DNA from: UBA3210 sp048359995 | GTDB lineage: Bacteria; Bacillota_I; Bacilli_A; RFN20; CAG-449 | Length of the DNA: 64,000 bases | NCBI GenBank assembly: GCA_048359995.1 | Contig: DBGCPK010000013.1 | Location: 3,850 to 67,849, forward strand | Direction of reading: 5' to 3' | Shown here: positions 45,255-53,589 of the stretch, piece after piece | Layout: each line of letters begins with the position of its first letter | Position numbering within the stretch: the first letter of the stretch is position 1 | Notes under the pieces: model-generated | What the model saw: the letters and a program-made list of their open reading frames with translations, nothing else | The model's database searches: none | Told to the model about the DNA's origin: nothing | Translations under genes and position numbers: made by a program

Positions 45255-45290
45255 AAAAATCACCATATATATTAGTGGTGATTTTTATTT
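45255..45290 (+). terminator. pgcA terminator overlapping the next start codon
   Basis: AAAAATCACC (45255-45264) and GGTGATTTTT (45277-45286) form a perfect 10-bp stem. The GTG start of the next small gene lies within the right arm. Confidence 0.85.
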
Positions 45291-45547
45291 TCTACCGTAT
45301 TTTCTGCTTCCTGATCGGAATCTTACTGACGACGCTCGGAATAAGTTACCTTTTTATCTACTTTTCTTTGTTCGGATTAGGCTATTCTTTCATCGACTAT
45401 CTGCGTTTTGTGTTTACGCACAGCGAAATCTACTTGTTGATTTTCGGCGTTTTTTTCCTTTCTTTCAGCCTTTTTTTCGATCCGTTTTGGAGGAAATTCA
45501 TCGCTTACCGTAAAGCCCGACGACATTCTTCACGCGACTCAAGGTGA
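45275..45547 (+). CDS. conserved small membrane protein
   Basis: About 90 aa with two transmembrane helices and the middle motif LFGLGYSFIDYLRFV, which recalls a small membrane protein common in Bacilli (RxxGFLLLTxGLSxxxxYxNLLTFGYxFLDYV type). GTG at 45275 or 45278 is the only reasonable start, it has no ribosome binding site, and both lie inside the pgcA terminator hairpin. Its 3' end overlaps the convergent trpS by 50 nt. Real by motif, but the start is uncertain. Confidence 0.55.
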   Translation: MVIFIFYRIFCFLIGILLTTLGISYLFIYFSLFGLGYSFIDYLRFVFTHSEIYLLIFGVFFLSFSLFFDPFWRKFIAYRKARRHSSRDSR

Positions 45548-46487
45548 TTTCCGCGATCTTTTTTGCTTCGGCTGCGCCTTTGGATAGCACTTCGTCGATG
45601 ATCGGCGAGTGAATATAGGCGTTGTATTTCTCTTGAATTGCACTTAATTGCGCGCAGACTTCGTCGGCGACGGCTTTTTTGAAAGATCCGTAGTTGAATC
45701 CGACGAATTCGGCTTCGGCTTGTTCGACGGAAATCTCCTTTAAAGAAGAGTAAATCGTCAGAAGATTGGAAATTCCCGGCTTGTTTTCCCGATCGTATTT
45801 GACCTTGCAATCTAAATCGGTGACGGCACTCATAATCTTTTTTCTGGAAACGGCGACATCTTCTTTGAGAAAGATATCTCCTTTTTCTTCGGATTTCGAC
45901 ATCTTTCTCGTCGGATCGGAAAGGGACATAATTCGCGCGCCGTTTACCGGAATAACGGGTTCCGGAACGACGAAGACGTCCTGCTTATATCGGTGATTGA
46001 AGCGAATGGCGAGATTTCTAGCGAGTTCGACGTGCTGTTTCTGATCTTCGCCGACAGGCACTTTTTTCGCGTCGTAAAGCAAAATATCCGCGGCCATCAG
46101 CACAGGGTAGGAGAAAAGCCCGAAACCGATCTGTTTTTCGGCGAATTTCGCGGATTTTTCCTTGAATTGCGTCATACGGCTCAATTCACCCATATAGGCG
46201 TAATTTCCCAAAATGGCGCTGAGTTCGGCATGTTCTCCGACGTGGGATTGCAAGAAAATCGCGGATTTTTCCGGATCGAGACCGCAGGCTAAATAAAAGG
46301 CTACGATGTCTTTCGTATTTCGGTAAAGTTCTTCGGGATCGATCGGAAGCGTCAGTGCGTGGAGGTCGGCGATGAAGACGAAAACGCGGTTTTCATTTTG
46401 AAACTTGGGAAAGTTTTTTAAAGCGCCGATATAATTTCCGAGCGTGAGTTTTCCCGTGGGTTTGATCCCGCTTAATATGGTTTCCAT
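45498..46487 (-). CDS. trpS: tryptophanyl-tRNA synthetase
   Basis: A class I aminoacyl-tRNA synthetase, 329 aa, normal bacterial size. The start METILSGIKPTGKLTLGNYIG holds the HIGH-equivalent TLGN, the catalytic KMSKS loop is TRKMSKSEEKG, and GEDQKQHVELARNLAIRFN is typical. It lies 3 nt downstream of the CYTH gene. No T-box leader is seen. Confidence 0.96.
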   Translation of the reverse strand: METILSGIKPTGKLTLGNYIGALKNFPKFQNENRVFVFIADLHALTLPIDPEELYRNTKDIVAFYLACGLDPEKSAIFLQSHVGEHAELSAILGNYAYMGELSRMTQFKEKSAKFAEKQIGFGLFSYPVLMAADILLYDAKKVPVGEDQKQHVELARNLAIRFNHRYKQDVFVVPEPVIPVNGARIMSLSDPTRKMSKSEEKGDIFLKEDVAVSRKKIMSAVTDLDCKVKYDRENKPGISNLLTIYSSLKEISVEQAEAEFVGFNYGSFKKAVADEVCAQLSAIQEKYNAYIHSPIIDEVLSKGAAEAKKIAEITLSRVKNVVGLYGKR

Positions 46488-46490
46488 GCA

Positions 46491-47072
46491 TTATCTCTCC
46501 AATGCGTTGAGCGCGCGGGCTTGTTTGCTGATCGTATTGTACTGAAAATCGGAGATATTGCAAGAAGAAAGAATGTTTTTAATCTCTTCCTGCGCTCTTT
46601 GGATGGAAGAACTTTCCACTTCCAGTTCGTAGTCGACGATATCGGAATAGGTGTTCCTGTCCAAAGCCAGATCGAAGCCGTTGTATTCAACTTCGATTCT
46701 TTCGGTGCAGAGAGAAGTCAGGACTTTGAGTTGATCGACTTTAACGCCGAGAATCGATAGAAATTTTTTGATATTTCCTTCCGGAAAGAGGTTTTTGTCG
46801 TTCAGTTTTTCGAAATCGCGCCATGAGATATTTTCGTTCTTTTCCAAAAGGCCTTCGCTAAGCGGCGTTTTTAAAGTCAATTCGTATTCTTCTTCCTTTT
46901 CGCGAATTCGCAAGGCGATGCCGTTCTTCTTTAAGTAGCGGTCCGGAGTATCGATATAATGGTTGGTCTGACGGATCTTCCGATATTTGCTCAGGTTGAG
47001 TTTTTCGATAATGGTATCATATTCGTCTTTCAAGAGAAGAACTTTTGCTTCAATTTCAATGTTTGAACTCAT
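46491..47072 (-). CDS. CYTH-domain phosphatase
   Basis: A 193-aa CYTH (adenylate cyclase/thiamine triphosphatase fold) protein. It starts NIEIEAKVLL, the signature ExExK, and continues with the tunnel-lining pairs of charged residues (RIREKEEEYELTLKTP, LDRNTYSDIVDYELEVE). Bacterial relatives (YjbK group) hydrolyse inorganic triphosphate or act in (p)ppGpp-linked pathways; the substrate is not known here. Co-transcribed with trpS. Confidence 0.88.
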   Translation of the reverse strand: MSSNIEIEAKVLLLKDEYDTIIEKLNLSKYRKIRQTNHYIDTPDRYLKKNGIALRIREKEEEYELTLKTPLSEGLLEKNENISWRDFEKLNDKNLFPEGNIKKFLSILGVKVDQLKVLTSLCTERIEVEYNGFDLALDRNTYSDIVDYELEVESSSIQRAQEEIKNILSSCNISDFQYNTISKQARALNALER

Positions 47073-47129
47073 AATAAAAAATCTCCTTTATAGTAAAATG
47101 GTAATCTTTTTTTTATAATTTTTCCATAT

Positions 47130-47876
47130 TTATCGCTTTTCTTTGTTACGTTTTAAAAAACGGGTTATCTTTAAGGAAAGATTTTCCAATTTCCGATTGA
47201 GTTGATCGGAGTACTTGTAGGCGAAGATGAACCCGATTACGGACAATATGCCGACGGCGACGATCACGGCCAGTCCCCAGCCCTCGTAAGGTATGATCTC
47301 TCCGGACATGAAAAACAGCGTGCCGAGAATGGAAGTCGGACGAGTGATCAACTGCATCAGCACGAAGATCGGCGTTTTGATATTGGTGATTCCGGCGACG
47401 GAGCACAGCGCGTCGTCGGGAAAACACGGAAGGAAAAACATAAAGAAAAGAAGCACGACCTCTTTTCCTTTCAGTTTTCCGAGATAATAATCCACCTGTT
47501 CTTTGCTGCCCATCGCCCAGTTGACGAATTTTCTCCCAATGGTTCTTCCCAAGAAGAAAGCGAACAGAGAGCCGGCGAAAATGCCGATGAACGAAAGAAA
47601 AAATCCCCACCAGAAGCCGAAGAGGTAATTGCCGGCGAGAATGGTGATCGCCGCGGGAATCGGTACGATCGTAACTTGAAGAAAACTGATCAGTACAAAG
47701 CAAATTTTTCCGTAAACGCCGGTCTTTTCGATCAAATCCTGCAATTCTTCGCGGCTGATGTCGGTATAACCGAAATGGCGGAGAATCAGATAAACCGCGA
47801 GTATCAAACCACCTAACAAAAGACCGCCTAAAAGAAATCGGAGAATCGCTTTTTTCCAGTCTGTCTTTGCTTCCAT
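47130..47876 (-). CDS. TVP38/DedA (VTT-domain) membrane protein
   Basis: A 248-aa integral membrane protein of the TVP38/TMEM64 family, members of which are linked to lipid transport across the membrane. The VTT core reads VPIPAAITILAGNYLFGFWWG, then GSLFAFFLGRTIGRKFV, with about six hydrophobic segments and a basic tail. AAAGGAGATTG precedes the ATG. Confidence 0.88.
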   Translation of the reverse strand: MEAKTDWKKAILRFLLGGLLLGGLILAVYLILRHFGYTDISREELQDLIEKTGVYGKICFVLISFLQVTIVPIPAAITILAGNYLFGFWWGFFLSFIGIFAGSLFAFFLGRTIGRKFVNWAMGSKEQVDYYLGKLKGKEVVLLFFMFFLPCFPDDALCSVAGITNIKTPIFVLMQLITRPTSILGTLFFMSGEIIPYEGWGLAVIVAVGILSVIGFIFAYKYSDQLNRKLENLSLKITRFLKRNKEKR

Positions 47877-48018
47877 CGGGTCAATCTCCTTTTTCCATTT
47901 CTATTATAATACTTTTGAAAACAAATAAACTATATTTATTGGGAATTCCGAAGGGAATCTTGTCTGCAAGATTGAATTTTGAAATGGAATCGGATATAGT
48001 ATTTCAGGAGGAAATGTT

Positions 48019-48381
48019 ATGGAAGAAATGGGAAAGTGGATTTCGGAACATTTGGTTTTGTGCATTTGCCTTTTCGCCGTTGCAGTATGCCTTATCTCTC
48101 TCATCGTCATTCTTTCGGTGAAAAAGCCCGGCAAAAAGAAGTCTGTCGGCGAAGAATTCGAACGGCTGATCGCCTGTTTCGGAGGAATCGAAAATATCCT
48201 TCGCGTTCAGTCGAGGGAAAGCCGTCTGTCTTTGGTTCTGAAAGATTACGATGCGGTGCAAGAGGAAGAATTGAAAAAGATCGGAGTCTCTTCTTCTATC
48301 CGTATGAGCAATAAAATCACCTTTGTCGTCGGTTCGAAAGCCGAAAAGATCGAAGAGTACATTCTGAACAAAAAAAAATAG
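48019..48381 (+). CDS. membrane-anchored EIIB-like protein lacking the catalytic cysteine
   Basis: One N-terminal membrane helix (about 9-34) is followed by an 80-residue PTS EIIB (glucose type) fold: FGGIENILRVQSRESRLSLV, then YDAVQEEELKKIG and MSNKITFVVGSKAEKIEEYI. In true EIIB proteins the phosphorylated cysteine sits in C-x-T-R-L; here the position reads R-E-S-R-L, so it cannot carry phosphate. There is no EIIC. It is 120 aa with an AGGAGG site and its own terminator. Likely a structural or regulatory descendant of EIIB. Confidence 0.78.
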   Translation: MEEMGKWISEHLVLCICLFAVAVCLISLIVILSVKKPGKKKSVGEEFERLIACFGGIENILRVQSRESRLSLVLKDYDAVQEEELKKIGVSSSIRMSNKITFVVGSKAEKIEEYILNKKK

Positions 48382-48426
48382 ACCGTGTCGGGAAGCCTCA
48401 ACGAGGCTCCCGCGATACGGTTTTAA
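48382..48426. terminator. convergent terminator
   Basis: A long interrupted stem (ACCGTGTCGGGAAGCCTC against GAGGCTCCCGCGATACGGT) with loop AAC and T-runs, shared by the genes at 48019 and 48423. Confidence 0.85.
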
Positions 48427-48704
48427 TTTTGGCTCGGATAAGGATAAACGTTTGTTGTCTGCGGATACGGTGGATAATAGACCGGATATTGGTATTGCAT
48501 CGGTTGCTGGTAAGGAGGATATTGGTAGGAATTCGGTTTTGGTATAAACAGACCGCCGACGATCAGACCGCCGATAAACGGCAACAGCAGACCGCCGACG
48601 CCGAATCGGTTGGTATTTTCGGCGCAGTCGGTACAGTTTTCGTCATAAGCCTGACGATAGCAGTCTCGGATTTCCTCATCGCTCCATTCGTGCTGAAAGT
48701 ACAT
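48423..48704 (-). CDS. Tyr/Pro-rich small protein, coat-like
   Basis: 93 aa in three parts: an acidic helical N-terminus with two cysteines (NCTDCAEN), a short hydrophobic glycine-rich segment (VGGLLLPFIGGLIVGGLF) and a Tyr/Pro/Gln-rich tail of about 35 residues (SYQYPPYQQPMQYQYP and on). Such tails are usual in spore coat or surface proteins of Firmicutes, but no specific family is recognised. The GGGAGG ribosome site lies in the right arm of the maf terminator. Confidence 0.6.
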   Translation of the reverse strand: MYFQHEWSDEEIRDCYRQAYDENCTDCAENTNRFGVGGLLLPFIGGLIVGGLFIPKPNSYQYPPYQQPMQYQYPVYYPPYPQTTNVYPYPSQN

Positions 48705-48710
48705 AAAATA

Positions 48711-48743
48711 AAAGCCTCCCGTGTATACTATGAGGCTTTTTTT
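48711..48743. terminator. maf terminator
   Basis: AAAGCCTC and GAGGCTTT pair across a 13-nt loop, with T-runs on both strands. Confidence 0.75.
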
Positions 48744-48750
48744 AAAATTA

Positions 48751-49293
48751 TTAGGCGATCAACCCAAGCGATTCCAGATCTTCTTTTAAAGACTCCAACG
48801 GAAGACCGACGACGTTGGTGTAGCTGCCTTCGATGCTTTTGACCAGTGGGAAATCTGCGTCTTGAATGCCGTATCCGCCGGCCTTGTCCATCGGGGAACC
48901 CGTGGCGATATACGAAGCGATGAGTTCGCGGCTCAGATCGTTGAAACGGACTTTCGAAACCACGACGCGGGTAATCAAAACCGATAAGTTTTCGCAATAA
49001 AGGGTATAACTTGTTTTCACTTCGTGGACGTTACCCGAAAGAATCGTCAAAAATTCTTCGGCTTCTTTCAAAGTTGCGGGTTTCCCGAAGACGCGACCGT
49101 CTTTGACGACGATGGTATCGGCGGCGAGAACGAGTTCGTCGGGGTGCAATTTGCCGACTTTTATCGCTTTCTGCAAGGAAAGTTCTTCGAAAGGAAACTT
49201 CGACTCTTCGATTTCCGCGGGAATAATTTCAAATCGGGCGATCAAGCGGGAAAGCAATTCCTTTCTTCGCGGCGATTGACTCGCCAGAATCAT
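48751..49293 (-). CDS. maf: Maf nucleotide pyrophosphatase
   Basis: A 180-aa Maf/Ham1-fold house-cleaning enzyme that hydrolyses non-canonical or UTP/dTTP-type nucleotides and affects septum formation. It starts MILASQSPRRKELLSR, the family signature. The catalytic aspartate lies in LAADTIVV and KPATLKEAEEFLTILSG follows. The ATG at 49293 overlaps the RNase J stop by 4 nt, which fixes the start over a longer frame. Confidence 0.93.
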   Translation of the reverse strand: MILASQSPRRKELLSRLIARFEIIPAEIEESKFPFEELSLQKAIKVGKLHPDELVLAADTIVVKDGRVFGKPATLKEAEEFLTILSGNVHEVKTSYTLYCENLSVLITRVVVSKVRFNDLSRELIASYIATGSPMDKAGGYGIQDADFPLVKSIEGSYTNVVGLPLESLKEDLESLGLIA

Positions 49294-50984
49294 CCTCGCG
49301 CCTCGATTTGATTCATGATCAAAGGAATGATCATCGGACTTCGATGGGTCTGGGAATAGAAATATTTTCCTAAACAAGTCTTCATCGTGTTCTTGATTTC
49401 GCCGAAAGTGACCTTTCCTTTCATCAGCTCCGACAATTCGTCAAAGGCGATTTTCTTCGCTCTTTCGAGAATTTTCGTCGCGTTGGCGTCCATATAGATA
49501 AATCCCTTGGTAACGATCTCCGGCGTGGTGAGAATCGAATTGCTTCTCGAATCGATGCTGATCAAAATCGCGACCATTCCGTCGTTGGCCAGAATATTTC
49601 TGTCGCGGATTACCGCGGTGGAAAGTCCGCTGATATCTTTGCCGTCGATATAGATATCGTCGGTTTGGATTCGCTTTCCTTCGGTGATGTGGTGCTTTCG
49701 GAGCACCAAACTGTCCCCGTTGCCCAGAACGAAGATGTTTTCTTTGTCGATTCCCAACGATTGAGCGATTTCTCCGTGCAGTTTCAGCATACGATATTCG
49801 CCGTGTACCGGCATAAAGTACTTCGGTTTGAAGAGTTTGAGGATAATTCTCAATTCTTGTTTCGAAGGATGGCCGGAAGCGTGCAAATTGGAGAAGATCG
49901 AATTGTTGATCACGTCGGCGCCCGATCGAACGAGTTGATTGACGACGGCGTTGACGCTCGAACCGTTTCCCGGAATCGGGGAAGAGGAAAAGACCACGGT
50001 ATCTCCCGGATTGATTTTGACTAACGGGTGATCTCCGTTGGCGATTCTGGACAGAGCCGCCATCGGCTCGCCTTGCGAACCGGTGCAGAGAATGACGATT
50101 TCGTTATTCTTGCATTCTTTCAGTTTCTCCGGGGTGATTAAGGAAGAATCCGGAATTTTGATATAACCGTATTGTCGGGAAATGCTGATTGTATTTTCCA
50201 TCGAACGACCGATGATGAGAATTTTTCGATTGTATTTGATGCAAGCTTCGACGATCTGCTGAATTCTCGATATGTTGCTGGAAAAAGTGCTGATGATGAG
50301 TCTTCCCGTGGTTTTGGAAAATATCTCGAAGATCGAATCGATCACGCTTCTTTCCGAAAGAGTGTACCCCTCTTTTTCCGCGTTCGTGGAATCGCTTAGC
50401 AGAAGATCGACGCCCTCGTCGCCGAGACGGGCGATCTTGCTCAACGAAATATCTTCGCCGACCGGAGTCAGATCGATTTTAAAATCGCCGGTGGTGACGA
50501 TTCTCCCGTGAGGCGTATCCACCGCTATGCCGTAAGCATCGGGGATCGAGTGGGTGACGCGAAAGAATTGCACGGAAAAATCGTCGACCTGAATGACGTC
50601 GTTTTCCGTATATTCCACCAGATTGATCTTCGTGTTCATGCGATGTTCTTCCAGTTTGTTGCGGATTAAAGCCGCGGCTAATTTTGGGGCGTAAATGACC
50701 GGAATGTTCACGTTCTGCAACAGATAAGGTATTGCGCCGATGTGATCTTCGTGACCGTGCGTGATGAAGAGCGCCTTGATCTTATTTCGGACGTTTTTTA
50801 AATGCGTATAGTCCGGAATGACGTAGTCGATGCCTAAAATTCCTTGTTCGGGGAACATAATTCCGGCATCGATGATGATTAAAGTATCGTCGTTTTCGAT
50901 GCAATACGTATTTTTCCCGACTTCCTGCAAACCTCCTAAGGCATATATATTGACGGAAGACGCGGGCAATGATGATTTGCTCAT
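49290..50984 (-). CDS. rnj: ribonuclease J
   Basis: A metallo-beta-lactamase/beta-CASP RNase with 5'-3' exonuclease and endonuclease activity, central to RNA decay and rRNA maturation in Firmicutes. Zinc ligands are in FITHGHEDHIGAIPY; later motifs are TGDFKIDLTPVGED, the beta-CASP block VILCTGSQGEPMAALSR and MPVHGEYRML. About 564 aa from the ATG at 50984; a TTG two codons earlier is also well placed after AGGTGG. It is followed directly by maf. Confidence 0.94.
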   Translation of the reverse strand: MSKSSLPASSVNIYALGGLQEVGKNTYCIENDDTLIIIDAGIMFPEQGILGIDYVIPDYTHLKNVRNKIKALFITHGHEDHIGAIPYLLQNVNIPVIYAPKLAAALIRNKLEEHRMNTKINLVEYTENDVIQVDDFSVQFFRVTHSIPDAYGIAVDTPHGRIVTTGDFKIDLTPVGEDISLSKIARLGDEGVDLLLSDSTNAEKEGYTLSERSVIDSIFEIFSKTTGRLIISTFSSNISRIQQIVEACIKYNRKILIIGRSMENTISISRQYGYIKIPDSSLITPEKLKECKNNEIVILCTGSQGEPMAALSRIANGDHPLVKINPGDTVVFSSSPIPGNGSSVNAVVNQLVRSGADVINNSIFSNLHASGHPSKQELRIILKLFKPKYFMPVHGEYRMLKLHGEIAQSLGIDKENIFVLGNGDSLVLRKHHITEGKRIQTDDIYIDGKDISGLSTAVIRDRNILANDGMVAILISIDSRSNSILTTPEIVTKGFIYMDANATKILERAKKIAFDELSELMKGKVTFGEIKNTMKTCLGKYFYSQTHRSPMIIPLIMNQIEARG

Positions 50985-51097
50985 TTTCAAAAAATCCACC
51001 TTTCTGACATTATCTCTCTTTTCAAAAGCAATTAACATTATAAATATATTTTCATTTTTTGTAAAGAATTTCAAAATTATTATGAAAATTTCATTTT

Positions 51098-51640
51098 TTA
51101 AATCAAACAGGAATTCGCGGGTGTTTTATACGGATCTTTCTTGTCGATTCGATCGTAATAGAGAATGCCGTCCAAATGATCGTATTCGTGCTGTAAGACG
51201 ATGGCGTCGTAATCTTTCGCGGTGATCACGATTTCCTTATTTTGGAGTATATCGAACGCTTTCATCACGATCTTTTGGTATCGGTAGACATAGCCGATTC
51301 GGTCTTCGTCGACGGACAGACATCCTTCGCCTCCTTGAAGCGCCGCTTTTCTCGTCGAATTCTGAACGATCTTCGGATTGACTAAACCGTATTGTACGAT
51401 CGACCCGTCGTCGTTTTGATAGTAGATCGCGAACATCCTTTTATTGACTCCTACCTGCGGCGCGGCTAAACCGACGCCACTTCGGATTTTGTGCTTCTGG
51501 CAATATTCGCCGTCCTGAGATTTTTTTAAATAGTCCAACATTTCGACGAGCAAAGCGCGATCCTTTTCTCCTAACGGCATATCGACGGGAGAAGATTTTT
51601 TGTGCAACGATTTTACTTGATCTTTGACGATTTTCAGCAT
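51098..51640 (-). CDS. def: peptide deformylase
   Basis: Removes the formyl group from new proteins. The three active-site motifs are GVGLAAPQVG, EGCLS and QHEYDHLDG (HExDH metal site). The protein has 180 aa from the ATG at 51640 (MLKIVKDQVKSLHKK), the longer type II form of Firmicutes with insertions around YQNDDGSIVQYGLVNP. Stands alone between RNase J and an unknown membrane protein. Confidence 0.95.
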   Translation of the reverse strand: MLKIVKDQVKSLHKKSSPVDMPLGEKDRALLVEMLDYLKKSQDGEYCQKHKIRSGVGLAAPQVGVNKRMFAIYYQNDDGSIVQYGLVNPKIVQNSTRKAALQGGEGCLSVDEDRIGYVYRYQKIVMKAFDILQNKEIVITAKDYDAIVLQHEYDHLDGILYYDRIDKKDPYKTPANSCLI

Positions 51641-51690
51641 TGTATTCACCCAACCGATAGTGTAACAAAAACGGAAAGGCAAATAAATTA

Positions 51691-52251
51691 TTATTGCGAA
51701 ATTGAGTTAAAAAGTTTCATATACATCATAAGTTGCATTCTTTTTTCGTTGTTGGTGAAGAAGAAAGAATAACACGATTCCCAAATGAAAACCCAAGAAA
51801 AAACTTCCATTATTCCGATGAAGAGAAAGTGAATGTTCAGATAATCCAAAATGCCGTAACCGATGAAAATCAGCGATCCGATAATCAGAAGAATCCAAGC
51901 GAGGATCTTGTTCCGCCTTATGCTTTTCCGGCTCATATTGACATTTTGCGCATAATGGGCTTTTAGAAGCAGAATGATTTTCCGCTTTTCTTCTTCTTTC
52001 ATCTTTTTGGGAAAACGAATGTCGATCACAAGTTCTTTTCGCTTGTCTACGTAACGAAACGTGTTTTCGATAAATTCGAAGATCTCGCCGCTGAGCAAAG
52101 ATTGATTGGAATAGTTCTGGTAAATCTCTCCTTGCGTCAAATCCAATGTGATGACGCATTGGTTTTCTTTTTCGATGTAGTTGCGCAAATCTTCGTTGGC
52201 TACATATTCTTCGATGCTTCGAGCAAAGATGTCGATTTCTTTTTTCTTCAT
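51691..52251 (-). CDS. two-helix membrane protein, 186 aa
   Basis: The N-terminal 110 residues are soluble (KKKEIDIFARSIEEYVANE... LVIDIRFPKKM). Two membrane helices follow (ILAWILLIIGSLIFIGYGIL and the LFIGIMEVFSWVFIWESCY region). The ATG at 52251 follows GGCGGAC; longer frames lack a ribosome site. I know similar proteins only as hypothetical. A TATAAT near 52275 on the minus strand could be its -10 box. Confidence 0.68.
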   Translation of the reverse strand: MKKKEIDIFARSIEEYVANEDLRNYIEKENQCVITLDLTQGEIYQNYSNQSLLSGEIFEFIENTFRYVDKRKELVIDIRFPKKMKEEEKRKIILLLKAHYAQNVNMSRKSIRRNKILAWILLIIGSLIFIGYGILDYLNIHFLFIGIMEVFSWVFIWESCYSFFFTNNEKRMQLMMYMKLFNSISQ

Positions 52252-52282
52252 AGTGATGTCCGCCTTTTTTTCATTATACAAC

Positions 52283-52320
52283 AAAAAAGTATTTGTGATG
52301 CAATCGATCACAAATACTTT
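52283..52320 (-). terminator. terminator of the tiny membrane protein gene
   Basis: A perfect 14-bp stem (AAAGTATTTGTGAT / ATCACAAATACTTT) with a 7-nt loop and a T-run on the minus strand. Confidence 0.92.
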
Positions 52321-52330
52321 GAGAAGCCGA

Positions 52331-52504
52331 TTATAAAACTCCGTTTGCAGTTCCGTTATTCGCACATCCGCAACCGATGATGACTAACAGAATGAATAAA
52401 ACCAGAATGACTGCGAAGATTCCTCCCCAAGAAGAATTCGAAGAAGGTTGATAGCAACCGCAGCCTCCTTGTGGATAACCGTATCCTTGGCCATAGTAAT
52501 ACAT
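52331..52504 (-). CDS. YjcZ-like tiny sporulation-type membrane protein
   Basis: 57 aa. A Tyr/Gly-rich N-terminus (YYYGQGYGYPQGGCGCYQP) leads into one helix, GGIFAVILVLFILLVIIGC, which matches the very conserved hydrophobic block of the tiny_TM_bacill/YjcZ family (FALIVVLFILLIIVG) known from spore-formers. Cysteines flank the helix on both sides. AGGAGGTGCC precedes the ATG. Function unknown; Bacillus relatives are expressed in sporulation. Confidence 0.75.
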   Translation of the reverse strand: MYYYGQGYGYPQGGCGCYQPSSNSSWGGIFAVILVLFILLVIIGCGCANNGTANGVL

Positions 52505-52618
52505 ATAAGGCACCTCCTGACACCCTATATTATGAAAAAGAAATCGAGAGGGGACAAAAAAACGAATAAATGAGATTAACCTTGATCGGATTCCGCATAT
52601 CTTATAATGGTGATAAGT

Positions 52619-52987
52619 ATGAGCAAAATGGACGATTTCAAGAAATTCGTCGGAGATAAACCTTTTTTGAAAGAGAAGATCAGAAAAAAGGAAACCACTT
52701 GGCAGGAACTTTACGAGCATTACGATCTCTACGGCGAGTCGGACGAACTGTTTCAAAACAAGGAAGAGGAATCCTTTTCGGAAAGCGACGAAAAGAGCGA
52801 AGACGGATCGGACAAAGGAATCAACGGTCTTTTCGATATGCTTTCGGGTATCGACATCGACAAGATCGCCGATGGTTTGAACGGTATGCGGAAAGTGCTG
52901 AGCATACTCGGAGAATTGACTTCTACGCAGGACGACAGAAACGCGCAGGGGAAAAAGAGCAAGCCGTACACTCGGGACGACGATTGA
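52619..52987 (+). CDS. YlbD-like coat protein homologue
   Basis: 122 aa. The N-terminus FKKFVGDKPFLKEKIRKKE, then TTWQELYEHYDLYGESDE matches the conserved start of Bacillus YlbD (FKxFVxxHPxLxxxVRxGxxTWQELYEEWxLLGExD). A Ser/Glu/Asp-rich linker follows, and then a helical C-terminal part. YlbD is a spore coat protein in Bacillus. The gene heads a ylbD-ylbE-ylbF run. The ATG at 52619 with GGTGAT is favoured, because a TATAAT at 52603-52608 overlaps an earlier ATG at 52607. Confidence 0.75.
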   Translation: MSKMDDFKKFVGDKPFLKEKIRKKETTWQELYEHYDLYGESDELFQNKEEESFSESDEKSEDGSDKGINGLFDMLSGIDIDKIADGLNGMRKVLSILGELTSTQDDRNAQGKKSKPYTRDDD

Positions 52988-52988
52988 C

Positions 52989-53198
52989 ATGCGAAGCGAC
53001 ATCATCATGCTTCTGGATCGCGATCCGGACTATTTCATTTATCTGAGAGAAAATCCCCATTGGCATCGGGAATTGACTTTTAATCCCTCTGCTTTGAAAA
53101 ATTTCGTCGAAGAGTATAAAATAAAGCGTAGGAAGAGGCTGGTCGATAAGTTGGAAGACTTGTCGATGATGCTCTCCTTAGCGAAGGAATTGATGTAA
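52989..53198 (+). CDS. YlbE-like protein
   Basis: 69 aa. The pattern FIYLRENPHWHRELTFNPSAL, then EDLSMMLSLAKELM follows YlbE of Bacillus (FLRxxPxWYRxLSRNP ... MASMMxxM). Begins one base after the stop of the YlbD-like gene and overlaps the YlbF gene by one base. Function unknown; genome position is the best support. Confidence 0.72.
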   Translation: MRSDIIMLLDRDPDYFIYLRENPHWHRELTFNPSALKNFVEEYKIKRRKRLVDKLEDLSMMLSLAKELM

Positions 53199-53557
53199 TG
53201 GAAGACATTCACGAGAAAATCCGCCGTCTGAGAGAGGTGCTGATAAATCGGAAAGAAGTGATCCGATGGAATCAGATCGAAAAAGAGATGGAGGAAGATG
53301 AAACGATTTTAAAACTGGCAAACGAATTTGCCGTCGCGCAAAGCGAATACAACGCCTGTTTGAATCATTTTGACGCCGACGACGAAGAGAGCCGCGCGTA
53401 TTCCAAAAAATTATACGAAGCGAAACTGAGATTGGACAATCACCCTTTGATCAAAGAGTATTACGAATGCTTTCACGAGGTCAACGAGCCGTTGAGGTAT
53501 CTGGAGTATCATCTGCTGAAACCGTTGAAATTCAAGAGTGAAAATTGCAAAAAGTAG
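53198..53557 (+). CDS. YlbF/YmcA-family protein
   Basis: 119 aa, helical. The Com_YlbF domain (about 8-105) contains the pattern RWNQIEKEMEEDETILKLAN and a late DNHPLIKEYYECFHEVNEPL. In Bacillus YlbF, YmcA and YaaT form the Y-complex that interacts with RNase Y and affects competence and sporulation. The order ylbE-ylbF-(small ORF)-rsmD-coaD is that of Bacillus, with ylbG replaced or lost. Confidence 0.8.
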   Translation: MEDIHEKIRRLREVLINRKEVIRWNQIEKEMEEDETILKLANEFAVAQSEYNACLNHFDADDEESRAYSKKLYEAKLRLDNHPLIKEYYECFHEVNEPLRYLEYHLLKPLKFKSENCKK

Positions 53558-53578
53558 GCTATCCGCCTACTTTTTATT
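53549..53578 (+). terminator. terminator at the end of the ylbF gene
   Basis: AAAAAGTAGGC and GCCTACTTTTT form an 11-bp stem that overlaps the ylbF stop codon, followed by ATTT. Confidence 0.85.
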
Positions 53579-53589
53579 TGGAGGAACGC

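Noticed and set aside
46488..47129. T-box leader for trpS
   Set aside because: trpS follows the CYTH gene by 3 nt and the leader of that gene shows no T-box sequence or antiterminator.
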